Source: Ampelomyces quisqualis
Lineage: Eukaryota > Ascomycota > Dothideomycetes > Pleosporales > Phaeosphaeriaceae
Assembly (NCBI GenBank): GCA_018398575.1
Contig: JAGTXZ010000018.1
Span: 3,658,001 to 3,722,000 of the forward strand
Direction of reading: 5' to 3'
DNA length: 64,000 nt
A program made the position numbers and the translations under genes. The notes under the pieces were generated by a model. It was not told the origin of the DNA, did not search any database, and worked only from the letters and a program-made list of their open reading frames with translations. Position 1 is the stretch's first letter. Each line of letters starts with the position of its first letter. Positions 1 to 10,642 of the stretch are shown piece after piece.

Positions 1-334
1 GCAACGTAGGCAGATGCCAGAGCCCCAACAAGGGCGAAGGGTTTGGCGAAGTAGCCTCCACGCGTGAAGACGTTGTACCACTGTTTCGCTGCAAGTGGAG
101 CGGGGGCTTGCATGACTGCTGGGATAGAGATGAAGGACAGACACAAGTTGGAACCTGTTGCGATTCGTGAGCAGGCCGCGCGCACTTTTGATACGTGATA
201 TTCTGGTGTATAAAAAATGACATGAGTGGTCAGGAACTTGACTACTCACCACAAACATATGCGCTCGCAGTGATTCCCATGACTTGGGCAATGATGAGCC
301 CAGTCGGGGTCCGGTGGTTTAGGGCGGAGGCCAT
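1..334 (-). CDS. DUF1772 (anthrone-oxygenase-like) membrane protein, 3' part missing
   Basis: Two exons are visible: 334-250, beginning with the codons for MASALNHRTPTG, and 154-1. They join in phase 1 across a 95-nt intron (GTGAGT...CAG). The joined protein reads through a small hydrophobic segment, then LSFISIPAVM, then a W-x-x-x-F-x-R-G block and a second hydrophobic stretch. This order is typical of the DUF1772 family, which includes the anthrone oxygenases of fungal aromatic polyketide pathways but also many proteins of unknown role. The remainder lies beyond the left edge, so length and completeness cannot be judged. A start further upstream at 457 is open, but the 334 methionine gives the usual family N-terminus. 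The family call is moderately sure; a polyketide role is only a possibility because no synthase is in view. Confidence 0.62.
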
Positions 335-486
335 GATGGTACGAATAGCACGTGTCGTGTCTGATGGGCGACCGAAGGCCAGAGTGGGTTGGCAGAGGTG
401 TGGAAGGGAGCTGCAGTCAACGACGCGCATGGCAAGCTTTGAGCCATGGCCAGTCACAAAGCTGCAGGCCTCGAGTGTGTCACCGC

Positions 487-556
487 ACCCCCGTGAAAGG
501 TGAAGGAAAAATCAGGACACTTTTGGGCGATTAGTCACCCAAAATCGGGAAAAGGG
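487..556 (+). repeat. Half-copy of the short inverted-repeat element also found at 28765-28852
   Basis: This stretch begins ACCCCCGTGAAAGG and continues through AGGACACTTTTGGGCG and ATCGGGAAAAG. It aligns along about 70 bases with the complete element at 28765-28852. The right-hand inverted arm ending CACGGGGGT is absent here, so this is a truncated copy. It lies in the gap between the DUF1772 gene and the F-box gene. No coding function is seen. Confidence 0.6.
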
Positions 557-1043
557 GCGCTCTGCCGCCGGGCACGTGACCCGAACAGGCCATCAGCCTC
601 CTCCACGACCACGACTTCTTGATCCGGCTCGACTGGAGATGAGAGCGAACAGGCTCCTAGCGATCACGGTGGAGGGCAACTTGCAAGTGCGGAAAGAACT
701 GGCGGGGCGCACATGGGCAGTTTGTGCCCGTGGTTGCTGGGATGGGTCGCAGCACTGCGGAGTGCGCACGTGGCTGATCTGGTCCCCGCTTTCTACCGCC
801 TACTTGTATGTATTGTACCACCACCACCTACCCGTCCCCACCGAGAACTAAGCGGAGTACTGTGTAGATCCGGGCCCGTAGTCCGCTAGGTCGTACCACC
901 TAGTACTAAGTAGGTGGTAGTCTAGTAGACTACCTATCAAACCCCGCTCACCCAACCACCAGGTAAGCCGTGTCGCCCGCTGCTCCCCATTCCTCTCTCC
1001 TGGAACCCCACGCCCCAACCACAGTACCACTACAGCCTCGACT
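557..1043. other. Intergenic region upstream of the F-box gene
   Basis: No gene is recognisable. The stretch holds GCGGAGTAC at 852-860, a relative of the recurring TACGGAGTAC motif, and a small palindromic run around 905-935. It probably contains the promoter and 5' leader of the F-box gene that starts at 1044. Confidence 0.4.
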
Positions 1044-3104
1044 ATGGAACCCCTATCCATCGACTCCGTCGTCAGCGAACATGCGGGCGAGTCGTCGTCC
1101 TCCTCCCCCTCCTCGCCTCCAAGGACCCCTCCCAGCGACGCCATCCTGATCGAGCAACCCAAACTCAACGGGAGACAGCGCCTGCTCAACGGCCTGCAGC
1201 GTATGGGCTCTTCGCCAACCCTGGCCGGCCTCGGCAGAACACGCTCACACAGTCTGCGGAGTGGTAACGCCTATGGCAGCTCATATGGATCAGACCTGTC
1301 TAATGCCTTCTCCACGGCTCCGACTTCGGTTGCCAACAGCCCGCCGGGTACCCCGTTCGGAGACGAAAAAGCTCGACTGCGTATGCGGACGCCTGACATG
1401 GCCTCTTCAAGTCCTCTTCCTTGGGCTCGCCCGCTGTCGCGACACGGCATCGAATCGGAGAGTGACTACTTCTCACACCCGCTCAAGAAGCAGGTGCGGA
1501 GACGCCCCAACTTCAACTTCTGGGCCGACATGCCTACCGAGATTCGAGTGCAAATCCTGCGCTATCTAGACCCAAAACAGGTCGTCCGGTGCTCCCGCGT
1601 CTCCCAATCATGGCATCACATGTGCTTCGATGGCCAGCTGTGGACCGACCTCGATACGACTAAATTCTATCGCGACATCACCGCCAATGCCCTAGTCAAC
1701 ATCATCACATCAGCCGGTCCCTTTGTCAGGGATCTGAACCTAAGAGGCTGCGTGCAGCTCAAGGAGCAATGGAACAAGCATGGCTTTGTTGAAGCTTGTC
1801 GAAACCTAGAGAATTTTTCCCTCGAGGGCTGCCGCATTGACAGGACGTCTATACACTGCTTTTTGCTGCAGAACTGCCGCCTGGTACATGTCAACTTGTC
1901 CGGACTCTCGGGCGCCACAAATGCAGCAATGAAAATTATAGCATCCAACTGTCCTCGACTCGAGGTACTAAACATTTCTTGGTGCAATGCCATTGACAAC
2001 CGCGGCCTCAAAAAGGTCATCCATGGCTGCCCTCGGCTGCGAGACCTCAAGGCCGGGGAAGTACGTGGCTGGGATGATGTGGATCTCATGGTCGAGCTGT
2101 TCAAGCGTAACACGCTTGAACGCCTCGTCGTCATGAACTGCGACAGTCTCAGCGACGAGGCTCTTGCTGCACTAATTCAAGGCGCCGACCCGGAAATTGA
2201 CGTCCTTACAGACCGACCGATTGTGCCCTCAAGGAGGCTAAAGCACCTGGACCTTACACGCTGTCGCAGCATTACCGATACAGGACTGAAGACCTTGGTC
2301 AACAATGTCCCTTACCTCGAAGGCTTACACGTGTCCAAGTGTGGTGGACTCACCGAAGATGCCTTGACAGACTTGCTTCCCACAATGCCCGTCTTGACGC
2401 ATCTCGATGTTGAAGAACTTGACGACCTCAATAATGAGTTTTTGAAGACACTGGCACGCTCGCCATGTGCTCCGCATCTTAGACACCTCTGCATTTCCTA
2501 CTGTGAAAGCCTGGGGGATGCTGGGATGCTTCCCGTTCTGAAAGCCTGTCCCAAGCTCACCTCCCTGGAAATGGACAATACTCGCATTTCTGATCTAGTC
2601 CTCACCGAGGCTGCAGCGAGTATGCGCACTCGAAATCGAGCTGGTCGAGGCTTAACCGCATCAGAGCGCCCTGAGGTAGGACTACGCATTGTGGCGTACG
2701 ACTGCTCCAACGTTACTTGGACAGGCGTTCGTGAGGTCTTATCCCGGAACGCGGAGATCACACGCCCCCCGCAGGACTCGCCTTGCCAAGCTGCCACATA
2801 CCCGCGTGAGATCATTGCGCTCAAGTGCTATTACAACTGGCAACCTACTGTTGAGGAGCATACCAAGCGGGTTCTACGAGGCGACTTTGCCGCAGCGGCC
2901 CGACTCGAGCGCAAATGGGCTGATTGGATGATGCTAAACGAAGAAGCAGGCGTGGGCGGTGCCAATGCACGTCGTCGACGGAGAAGAGCTCGTGAAGCGC
3001 AAATGATGCATGCTGACGAAGAGGAGGGTGGCCCTGGAGTGACTGGCGGCGTGGGTCGCCGCCGACGAGCGAGAAGTGGCCCTGGAGGCTGTGTAGTCAT
3101 GTGA
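1044..3104 (+). CDS. F-box/leucine-rich-repeat protein with C-terminal CaaX prenylation motif
   Basis: This is an intronless 686-aa protein. Residues about 1-150 are Ser/Pro-rich and probably disordered. An F-box follows at about 155-205 (FWADMPTEIRVQILRYLD), then roughly ten leucine-rich repeats of the cysteine-containing type (LNLRGC, LEVLNISWCNAID, LKHLDLTRCRSITD) to about residue 520. A basic Arg-rich tail ends in Cys-Val-Val-Met, a CaaX box whose final Met favours farnesylation. F-box/LRR proteins recruit substrates to SCF (Skp1-Cullin-F-box) ubiquitin ligases. The CaaX box suggests membrane attachment, as in animal FBXL2 and FBXL20, although those end in a geranylgeranylation signal. 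The substrate is unknown. The start at 1044 is the first in-frame Met and gives a complete protein. Confidence 0.9.
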   Translation: MEPLSIDSVVSEHAGESSSSSPSSPPRTPPSDAILIEQPKLNGRQRLLNGLQRMGSSPTLAGLGRTRSHSLRSGNAYGSSYGSDLSNAFSTAPTSVANSPPGTPFGDEKARLRMRTPDMASSSPLPWARPLSRHGIESESDYFSHPLKKQVRRRPNFNFWADMPTEIRVQILRYLDPKQVVRCSRVSQSWHHMCFDGQLWTDLDTTKFYRDITANALVNIITSAGPFVRDLNLRGCVQLKEQWNKHGFVEACRNLENFSLEGCRIDRTSIHCFLLQNCRLVHVNLSGLSGATNAAMKIIASNCPRLEVLNISWCNAIDNRGLKKVIHGCPRLRDLKAGEVRGWDDVDLMVELFKRNTLERLVVMNCDSLSDEALAALIQGADPEIDVLTDRPIVPSRRLKHLDLTRCRSITDTGLKTLVNNVPYLEGLHVSKCGGLTEDALTDLLPTMPVLTHLDVEELDDLNNEFLKTLARSPCAPHLRHLCISYCESLGDAGMLPVLKACPKLTSLEMDNTRISDLVLTEAAASMRTRNRAGRGLTASERPEVGLRIVAYDCSNVTWTGVREVLSRNAEITRPPQDSPCQAATYPREIIALKCYYNWQPTVEEHTKRVLRGDFAAAARLERKWADWMMLNEEAGVGGANARRRRRRAREAQMMHADEEEGGPGVTGGVGRRRRARSGPGGCVVM

Positions 3105-3502
3105 AGACCACTTTGCAAATGTTGCGTTGGTGTTGCATTGCATAGCGAAACTTCACGACTCGGTACTTTTTTGGGGTGCATTATACGCACATGCATGGCA
3201 CGTCTCTGATTGTAGGGTGAAGTTCGGCGCTGTTGTTGAACGCTCTGATAGATGATATCCTCCATTTCATGTGCATATGTAGCGATATTAGGCTTATAGA
3301 CCTATGATCCATATAACAGCAATGCACAAGATTTAGACCATTTATTAGCACGAGCTCCTCCGCTGCGTCAGATTGCGGCGCTCCTGCGTCCACGTGATAC
3401 CACCATGCATTATCTAAGCGCATCGCGCTAATCAATTCACGCACTACCCTCATTTTGCCGACTTGATTCGTTGTCAGGTCCTTACGCTCCTGGATTCCGA
3501 CA

Positions 3503-4359
3503 ATGTCAGATATGCAGACAAAAGCAAACCTGCAAGCTTTCCGCATAGTTGACCTCCCTCACGACTTTTACTACATCCCAAACTTCATCTCAATTAAAGA
3601 AGAAGACTCCATCTTGCAAAAGGTATGTGCCTGCTCAATAATTACTTTCATGTAATATTCCACCTTGTCCCTGACCTTGCCCATATGCATCTTTTTGTAT
3701 GACCCCACCATTTCAATCTAACCATCCCTCAGATCCCCTCGCAGCGCTGGACCCAACTCACCCATCGCCGCCTGCAAGCCCATCCATCTACCCTCACCAC
3801 AAACAACACTCTACTAGCATCCCCTCTGCCAATATACCTCACCAACCCAATCATCCACCGCTTTCAAGACCTAGGCGTTTTCGACCAAACACCCCACCAT
3901 CAACCCAATCATGTGTTGATCAATGAGTACAAGCCCGGCGAGGGCATCATGCCGCACGAAGACGGGTGCGCATATGCGCCTGTCGTTGCGACGGTGTCGT
4001 TGGGCGGGGCCGTGTGTTTGGATATTTCGAGTAAACCGACGTGTGCAGACGATGAGTCTAGTGCGGGCCTTGAGAAAAGGTATACGGTCCCAACGCGCAT
4101 TTTGCAGGAGCCGCGCTCGCTGCTGATCACGACTGGCGCGGCGTATGGCGAGCTGTTACATGGCGTTGCGGCGGTTGAAGTCGATGACGATTTGAGGCTG
4201 GAGACGGTCGCGAACTGGAGGTTGTTGGGCGATGCGGACGGGATTGTCAAGACTGGGGGGAAGAATGTGAGGCGTACGAGGGTGAGTTTGACATACAGGG
4301 ATGTGCTGAAGGTTAGTTCGGCGGCGAGTAAGGTTTTGGGTGGGTTGGGGAAGCGGTGA
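3503..4359 (+). CDS. AlkB-family dioxygenase, ALKBH6-like
   Basis: Two exons, 3503-3622 and 3733-4359, are joined in phase 0 across a 110-nt intron (GTATGT...CAG) and encode 248 aa, close to animal ALKBH6. The iron-binding H-x-D is seen in IMPHEDG (about H115 and D117). A downstream His lies in GELLHGV, and the 2-oxoglutarate-binding arginine region is seen in RTRVSLTYR. NEYKPGEGIMPHEDG is highly characteristic of this subfamily. AlkB proteins are Fe(II)/2-oxoglutarate oxygenases acting on alkylated or modified nucleic acids or proteins; the substrate of the ALKBH6 branch is not firmly established. The start was chosen because it supplies the conserved N-terminal block FYYIPNFIS and fits the donor phase. 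Confidence 0.9.
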
Positions 4360-5211
4360 TGGGTTGGAGTGCGAGGGAGTTATGGATGGAGGGACTGGGC
4401 GCATCTGCTGCCGTTTCAACGCAGGACAAGAATGGCAAGACGAACATGGTAAAGGGATAAATCTCTTTGATGCTCGAGGTCCCCGGGTAAGAGGAAAGGA
4501 GTGGATGAAGTATACATGATATACTACCTCTGCCCAGCCACTAGATCGAAAGGAAATGAGAATTGCAGTTAGAGTACAGCACACCTGTTCATCACGCCAG
4601 AATGAAACTACTTCCTCTTCCTGTTGAAGCACCCATGACTTTTCGAGCATAGTATATTCATTGTGGTCGCCGATTGTCTTTATCCCTGTTATGTTTCCGA
4701 ATGAATACGATCGCATCAGATAGAATTTCGCGAGAACTCCCGGCACGCGCTAATGACTGTTACATTCTATGACAATCGCTGCGAAGTATGTTGGCTGTCT
4801 ACCAGTAGCAATAGCGATACGTCTACAGGCGTCGCCGTATGCAATCACCGCATGCTCAAATGACCTGAAATTGAGCAGGAGCAGTACGGCCTGGCCTGTA
4901 TGAGCGAAACTGATCTTGAAATCTGACTGTCGTCGCCAAGTTCCTTTTCCTCGTCTCGGATGCAGCGCCATGGAATCGAGATGTACCTCGCATCAAGAGC
5001 AATGAAAGTGCATCACCCACAGTCCATCTGTTTCTCCTCCCTAATCTTTCAAGGATCTTACCAGAGGTACGTCCAGTGTCTGATGCGGCATTGGTATCGG
5101 TTGTGAGCGCCGTCGCCGTGTTGGGTAGATCTGTTGTATAAGCTCATGACCATGTCCTCAATGTCACCAGGTAGTTCAGAGAGCCATTGTAGCACCCTGA
5201 CAACTACCACA
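4360..5211. other. Intergenic region
   Basis: No coding similarity, tRNA or repeat was recognised in this 0.85-kb gap. Short open frames here have no family features. Confidence 0.4.
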
Positions 5212-5623
5212 ATGGTCTACCTCCGTATCCTCGCCCTCTTGGCACTCGCTGCGAGAACCAGCGCGCAATCTTCAAATGTCATCGTTCGATACATGCCCTT
5301 TGGCGACAGCATCACCGAGATCATCTACTGGAGATCCAAACCCTGGCAAAAGCTACATACTACCAAATGGGCCTCTGTCAACTTTTTCGGATCCGGCAAG
5401 GCAGAGAACAATCGTAAAGACTACATGTACGACCGTGATAACGAGGGACACAGTTAGCACATCTGAACTGCGCGACGGTGTATATCCCAAGGATGCGGGC
5501 AGCGCTAGAATGCTGGACGTATGGTATCCGGCTGTGATTAGGGTGGCTGTAGCGAAGGCGGAGAAGTCAGCGACTAGTTCGGAGGACGCGGAGCTGAGGG
5601 AGGCGATGACGAGCCTTGCGTGA
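5212..5623 (+). pseudogene. Relic of a secreted SGNH/GDSL esterase (carbohydrate esterase-like) with internal deletion
   Basis: The open frame starts with a clear signal peptide (MVYLRILALLALAARTSAQ) and continues into the family block I signature MPFGDSITEI, where the Ser is the catalytic nucleophile, followed by the usual segments up to DRDNEGHS. It then hits TAG at 5455-5457. In another frame, at about 5465-5540, the sequence resumes as LRDGVYPKDAGSARMLDVWYP, which is the family C-terminal block containing D-x-V-x-P instead of the usual catalytic D-x-x-H. The middle 100 or so residues are gone and the frames do not match. No intron signal reconciles the two pieces. This is therefore a decayed gene with its N- and C-terminal ends retained. 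Confidence 0.75.
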
Positions 5624-7492
5624 GTTTTTTGGATAGTACGGATCAATTCAGACAGCACCCGAGCCATTGAGACAGGAGACGGCGGCAGTGTGTATAATAT
5701 ACAAACAAGTGAGATTTACAATGTGTAGGACCATTTGGACGAAAGAGGCCCTTACCCGGTGGTGGCATCCAGAACAGTCGGATCGCGGGTATCGTGAGTC
5801 TCACAACGTGCTTTCACGCACGGTTCTGTGCATAGCCCTTGGGACCATGCTAACAATTTTGCTTGTGCTCTGCTTGAGGCCTTGACCTAAGGACCTACGT
5901 GGGAGTCGGATCACAAGGCTGCTCAGCGAGAAGGACCGGGCTCTTCGTGCCTGACCTTTCGGCGTCCCTTCATGTCATTGTTGGTCTCATTGGCGTATGT
6001 CGCTGCTCCCTGGAAGTCAGTGTGTATGCTGAGCTGAGGAACTGTAATTTGAGGCATGCGGCGCAGTTGAATCTGAAAACACTGGGATCATGGGCCCTTT
6101 GTCGTCAATCATTCTATCGCCGCATACGAGAATGGCGAAGCACGCGGCGCTGCAGACAACAATTTAATCAGAATGCTAAACTGTATGCTCCGAGGGTTCT
6201 TGTTCGCGGCGACCTTGAGCCTTTGGCGCCCTGTAATATGGCGGGCTTGGAAACGTCCGCAATCGGGGCGGTGTGAGATGGAACAAGTAACGGCATGGTG
6301 CTGGAAATAGCACCACCGTGTAAGCTGTCGGTGACTTAGAACCCAAGTGCCGACATGATGTAGTTAACGGCCTTGGCAACCCGAAATGCCGATGTACATG
6401 GTCATCACCTGAAACAGGTGGTGAATGCAGTGAATGCACAGAGACGATTTCTTGGCACTGAATCATACGACAAACGAGGAAAGCCAGGCATTCTGGTGAT
6501 GGGGGCGCTTCACCTTGGCCCGTGGTGTTGGGGTTTCTCGCCTTAGCATGTATCAGCTCTCTGATGAAGACATGGTCGCAGCATAAGACGGGCTGTTGGG
6601 TATGCTGACCCCCTTGCGATGAGGAGACTTGGAAGCGCACTCTGAAAAAAAAACATGCAGCAACGAGCAAGCGTGCTGGGCAAATATGATGTGGGGGTTG
6701 GTGTTGAGGGGCAGATTGAAGTCCAAGGCCCTGAAGTCCGAGGTCCTGAAGTCCGAGGTCCGTTATGACCGTTAGCGCGCAGCCCTGAGCCAAGCCTCCC
6801 CATCAACACGTCCATTGACTCCATTCCCAAACTGGTGCCCAAGCATTCACTTGCCCTTGCTGCCCTGGTTTCGGGACGACAACAGAGCTGATATGGCGCA
6901 GCGCTGATTCGCCAGCCGCCGACTCTTTCTCTGTGACTCCAGCTCAGCCTCTACCGCGCGTCAGAGCCAAGCACAAACCTCACCTGCTGCTGTGCTGCCC
7001 GTGAACGAAGATAAGCCCCGGGAAGTGCTTATAGGCCCCGGAAAGTTAAGCCCTTGGCGCCGCCCTGGGATTGGCCCGTTTCGACGGTCTCTCACTCTTC
7101 TCAATCTCCGATGGTCTACACACATACCGCATCTAGTCAAACAACACTCAACATGGGCGGGTCTGTGAGCTGCGTATCGAGCCTGTCTATCTGGGTACAT
7201 GCGTTCGGCAGCCACGCGAGACCACTCGTAGCAGCACTGCCTGCCCCTTGTTCCTCACGGGTTCAGCTTATTTAACATCTTTGTTATCCACGTCCAGAAG
7301 CGACCAAGACACACTCCCCCACATCGTGACCTGACCTCTTCCTGTCTTTGTCGGTCACACTGCTATATCCCACGCCATTCAGCCCCTCGACACAAGTCGC
7401 AATCCGAGCCAGTTGTGAGATACATCCACTTCGGAGGAGTAATACGTGTCTTTCTTAAACCCATGTACCACGCTCGGTGCCACACAACAATC
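5624..7492. other. Long intergenic region with no recognised gene
   Basis: Nearly 1.9 kb without a supported gene. Open frames on both strands here (for example 6176-6793 on the minus strand) have no recognisable domain and look fortuitous. A three-copy 15-bp tandem repeat is present at 6717-6762. The last 200-300 bases probably include the promoter of the cytochrome b561 gene. Confidence 0.4.
6717..6762 (+). repeat. 15-bp tandem repeat, three copies
   Basis: The unit TGAAGTCCGAGGTCC occurs twice exactly, preceded by a diverged copy (TGAAGTCCAAGGCCC). It lies in a gene-free region. It looks like a minisatellite seed with no visible function. Confidence 0.7.
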
Positions 7493-8232
7493 ATGAGATT
7501 CAACTCGATGAGGACGGCCATGTTGGCCATGTTCGCCTTGGGTGAGTTTCCAAGTAGTCCAAGCGTCCTTCCTACTAACTTGTGCTAGCAACAACCCACG
7601 TCTCCGCTCAAGAAGCCGACGAAGGCTCCGAGGATGACCACGGCGATTTCGACAAGATGCGAACTATGCTCATCGGCCACGGCATTCTCGCAGCACTCGC
7701 CTTTGTCATTTTGTTCCCATCTGGAGCCATCGTTCTGCGTCTCGCTTCGTTTCCAGGTGTTATCTGGCTCCACGCTGCTTTCCAGATCTTCGCCTACCTC
7801 GTCTACATCGCTGGCTTCGGACTGGGTGTCTATGCCGCACTGGAGATGGATCTGATGAACGACTACCACCCTATTCTCGGCGTCTTTATCTTGCTCGCCA
7901 TACTCATCATGCCCGTTCTTGGTCAAGTGCACCACAAGATGTTCAAAAAGTACGGCCACCGTACCGCATGGTCGTACGCCCACATCTGGATTGGTCGCAT
8001 CGCGATTACTTTGGGCATCGTCAACGGCGCACTGGGTCTCAAGGAGGCGGACGACCTGAACGCAGGATTGGGCTCTACGGCCGGTATGTGGGCGTACGTC
8101 GTTGTCGGCTTGATCATGTGGTTGGTTTGGATGGCATCGATCTATATTGGAGGCAAGCGCAAGAAGGCAGCAGCGGCCGATGCCAGCACAGCACCGGTCA
8201 AGCTGGAGTCGCAGAGAAGTCGTCATCACTGA
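7493..8232 (+). CDS. Secretory-pathway cytochrome b561-type membrane protein
   Basis: Two exons, 7493-7541 and 7589-8232, are joined across a 47-nt intron with a CTAAC branch point and encode 230 aa. Residues 1-23 form a signal peptide (ending HVSA), followed by an acidic stretch. Five hydrophobic helices come next. Histidines in GHGIL, WLHAAFQ, DYHPILG and YAHIWIGR occupy the places of the four haem-ligating His of the cytochrome b561 fold. Such proteins carry electrons across membranes, for example in ferric or ascorbate reduction. No DOMON domain is attached, so this is the membrane core alone. The tail is basic and probably cytosolic. The physiological electron partner cannot be told from the sequence. 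Confidence 0.85.
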
Positions 8233-8710
8233 GCTCCGAGAATAATACGGGCTTCGAGTTCTGACTTGTCTTTATGAGGTGTTCAAGGAGAGAAAACATG
8301 TTCTCGGGCATGTTTTGGATAGTAATCTGAGTGCATGCATAGTGGCGTTTGGGACCGTAAATCGCGATGAATGTTTTTCGCGGGGAACGAGGCTGAGGTC
8401 TGTCCATAGATATTGTAGTAATACCCCAGAACCTTTACAAAGTCAAAAACACGTTTCACGTAGTGCCAGGCCACAGATCGCGCACGTGATGCCGGCGCTA
8501 AACTAGCGTGGCTGCTAGCTATCGTGGGCGACGTGGGGTCAAGATGAAATCGCGGTTGCCGTCCAACCAAGCCAGTAGAGTCAACAAACACGTCCAAATT
8601 ACCGGCCTCCCACACCACTTGTCCAGTCCGCTCCGTTGTCGCATATCCGTCGACGCATCTCGGCGCACATTTATCGGCAGCGAAAGGCGCGTCACACGTA
8701 GGCCATCACC
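8233..8710. other. Intergenic region upstream of the EB1 gene
   Basis: About 0.5 kb with no recognised gene. It contains the 3' flank of the cytochrome b561 gene and the presumptive EB1 promoter. Confidence 0.4.
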
Positions 8711-9739
8711 ATGGGAGAGTCAAGGTATGTTTTGCGAGGGGTTGAGGCTGCGATGATGGTCGACTTTTCAAGCATCATACGCATGACACGCCGCCGCTTT
8801 CCAGGATACACGCTAACTCTGAGTCTGTTTGTAGACAAGAACTCGTCGCCTGGTTGAACAACCTCCTCCAGCTCAACATCACAAAAGTCGAACAATGTGG
8901 AACAGGGCACGTCACATAAGCCGACCGCCGACCGGCTTTGCTAACCGGCATTACAGGGCAGCGCTGTGTCAGGTCTTCGACAGCATCTTCTGTGAGTGCG
9001 CCTACAAGCGACCTGCTCGACTGCCTTTCACAGCTCACAGCCACTAACAGCTGCTTAGATGATGTACCCATGTCGCGAGTCAAGTTCAATGCCAACACTG
9101 AGTATGCATATCTGCAGAATTTCAAGATATTGCAAAGTACGTCTTCGCGCCCACATCCTGTTCTAGGCATCTGGCTTTGCTACAGACAACTGATACTGCA
9201 TAGATACGTTCGCCAAACACCAAATCGACAAGCCAATTAGAGTCGAGTCGCTCGTAAAGTGCAAGATGCAGGACAACCTGGAATTCCTCCAATTTGTTAA
9301 GCAATACTGGGACCAGCACTTCCCTGGCCACGAATACGATCCCGTTTCTCGCCGAAAGGGGCAGGGTGGCCTGCCCGCTTCCGGAGGAGCAGCACCTCGT
9401 GCCGCACCTGCCGCCGCCCGAAGAGCGCCGGCCGCCAGCAACACCGCCGCACCAAGGACACGCACGCCGCTAGCTGCTGGAGGAGGTGCCGCCAGCGCTG
9501 CTTTGCGGGAAGAGAACACACAACTGAAGGAGACAGTGTCAGGACTAGAGCGCGAACGAGACTTCTACTTCAGCAAGCTACGCGACATCGAGCTGCTCAT
9601 ACAGCAGGCAATGGAAGCCGACCCAGAGCTCGAGAAGGACGAGGGTCTACTCAAGCAGATTCAAGACATCCTGTACTCGACCGAGGAGGGCTTCGAGATC
9701 CCACCGGAAGCCGATGGCGTTGAAGAGGAGACGTTCTAG
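8711..9739 (+). CDS. mal3: EB1-family microtubule plus-end-binding protein (Bim1/Mal3)
   Basis: Five exons (8711-8724, 8835-8906, 8957-8991, 9059-9136, 9204-9739) give 244 aa. The calponin-homology domain begins at residue 4 (SRQELVAWLNNLLQLNITKV) and includes VFDSIFYDVPMSRVKF and the near-invariant CKMQDNLEFLQFVKQYWDQ. An Ala/Pro/Arg-rich linker follows, then the coiled coil and EB1 dimer domain with the FYFSKLRDIE signature at about residue 180, and an acidic tail ending EEETF. EB1 tracks growing microtubule ends and recruits CAP-Gly and SxIP partners. Intron 2 (8907-8956) begins with GC rather than GT and is the only splice that keeps the conserved CGTGAALCQVFDS sequence in frame. The first exon holds just four full codons, a typical feature of this family. 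Confidence 0.93.
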
Positions 9740-10642
9740 GCGACCGATCCTCGCATTGTACAGGTTGCCCAGAGACTTAGCGATGTTGCAGCAACCATTG
9801 CGGAGGCAGATCATATAGTCGGTCTCCTTTCCGATGAGGTCATGTCTGAGGTGACGCTTTGAGCAGGCTGAAGGAGAGTGCATTGTAAGCGCGCGTGCTG
9901 GGATACCACTTTCGCCGGGACTGTACCATCACATGGGTTGATGAGTTATGAGATGCATCGGAGCAGATGTGGGTGACGCGGACGAGTTGGATCGTGAGGT
10001 GCCATGGCAACTCTGCTGTGAGTGCCTACTACGAATACTTCTATCGCGTGTTTCATGGATAGTATAATAAGCAAATTCTCATTCTGATCTCCCCATTTTC
10101 GTGTGTTCCTTCCGTCGAATCAGGTTCCAGCATGAGGATATCCATGTTGTTTGTTAAGAGTGCCGGTGCTGTCTAAATAGTGCCCGTGTTATATATCCAT
10201 GAACTGGACCAGTCACATGTTCAGTATGCAGCTTTGGTGCGACACTAGCCCCCGCGCCAACTCGTGATTGGCCGGCCATGTGCTAGCCCGATACGGAGCA
10301 GACTCTCGCCATTTCGAAGTAGGTAGGGCACGACTTTGTGCATGGGCTTAGTTAGAACTCTGACGGCATCAAGCTGCAGTTTCAATTGGTGAGCAGTACT
10401 GTACGACTACTTGCAGCCAGACAGGCCCCATCTCAACTTGCTTCGTATGGGCTTGTCCTAACCTGCGAATTGTTGCCAGGCCTCATGACGCACGTTCCAG
10501 CGACGACGTCAGAGCCGACAGGGTCACGAGCTGTTGGTCACTCTTCGGACTTCGACTACGGAGTACAGCAAACCTTCATTCTCTCCAGCGTGCGCCGGGA
10601 TACGGTTGCCGCCCATCTCTCTAGCTTCCGACGTCGACGGCC
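9740..10642. other. Intergenic region between EB1 and VAM7
   Basis: About 0.9 kb with no recognised gene. One copy of TACGGAGTAC lies at 10557-10566, roughly 80 bp before the VAM7 start. Confidence 0.4.

Noticed and set aside
6176..6793. 205-codon open frame on the minus strand
   Set aside because: No domain, signal peptide or plausible composition; its N-terminal DLGLQ repeats merely translate a non-coding tandem repeat.
7585..8229. 214-codon minus-strand frame opposite the cytochrome b561 gene
   Set aside because: No family resemblance, while the plus strand has the four conserved His and a signal peptide.
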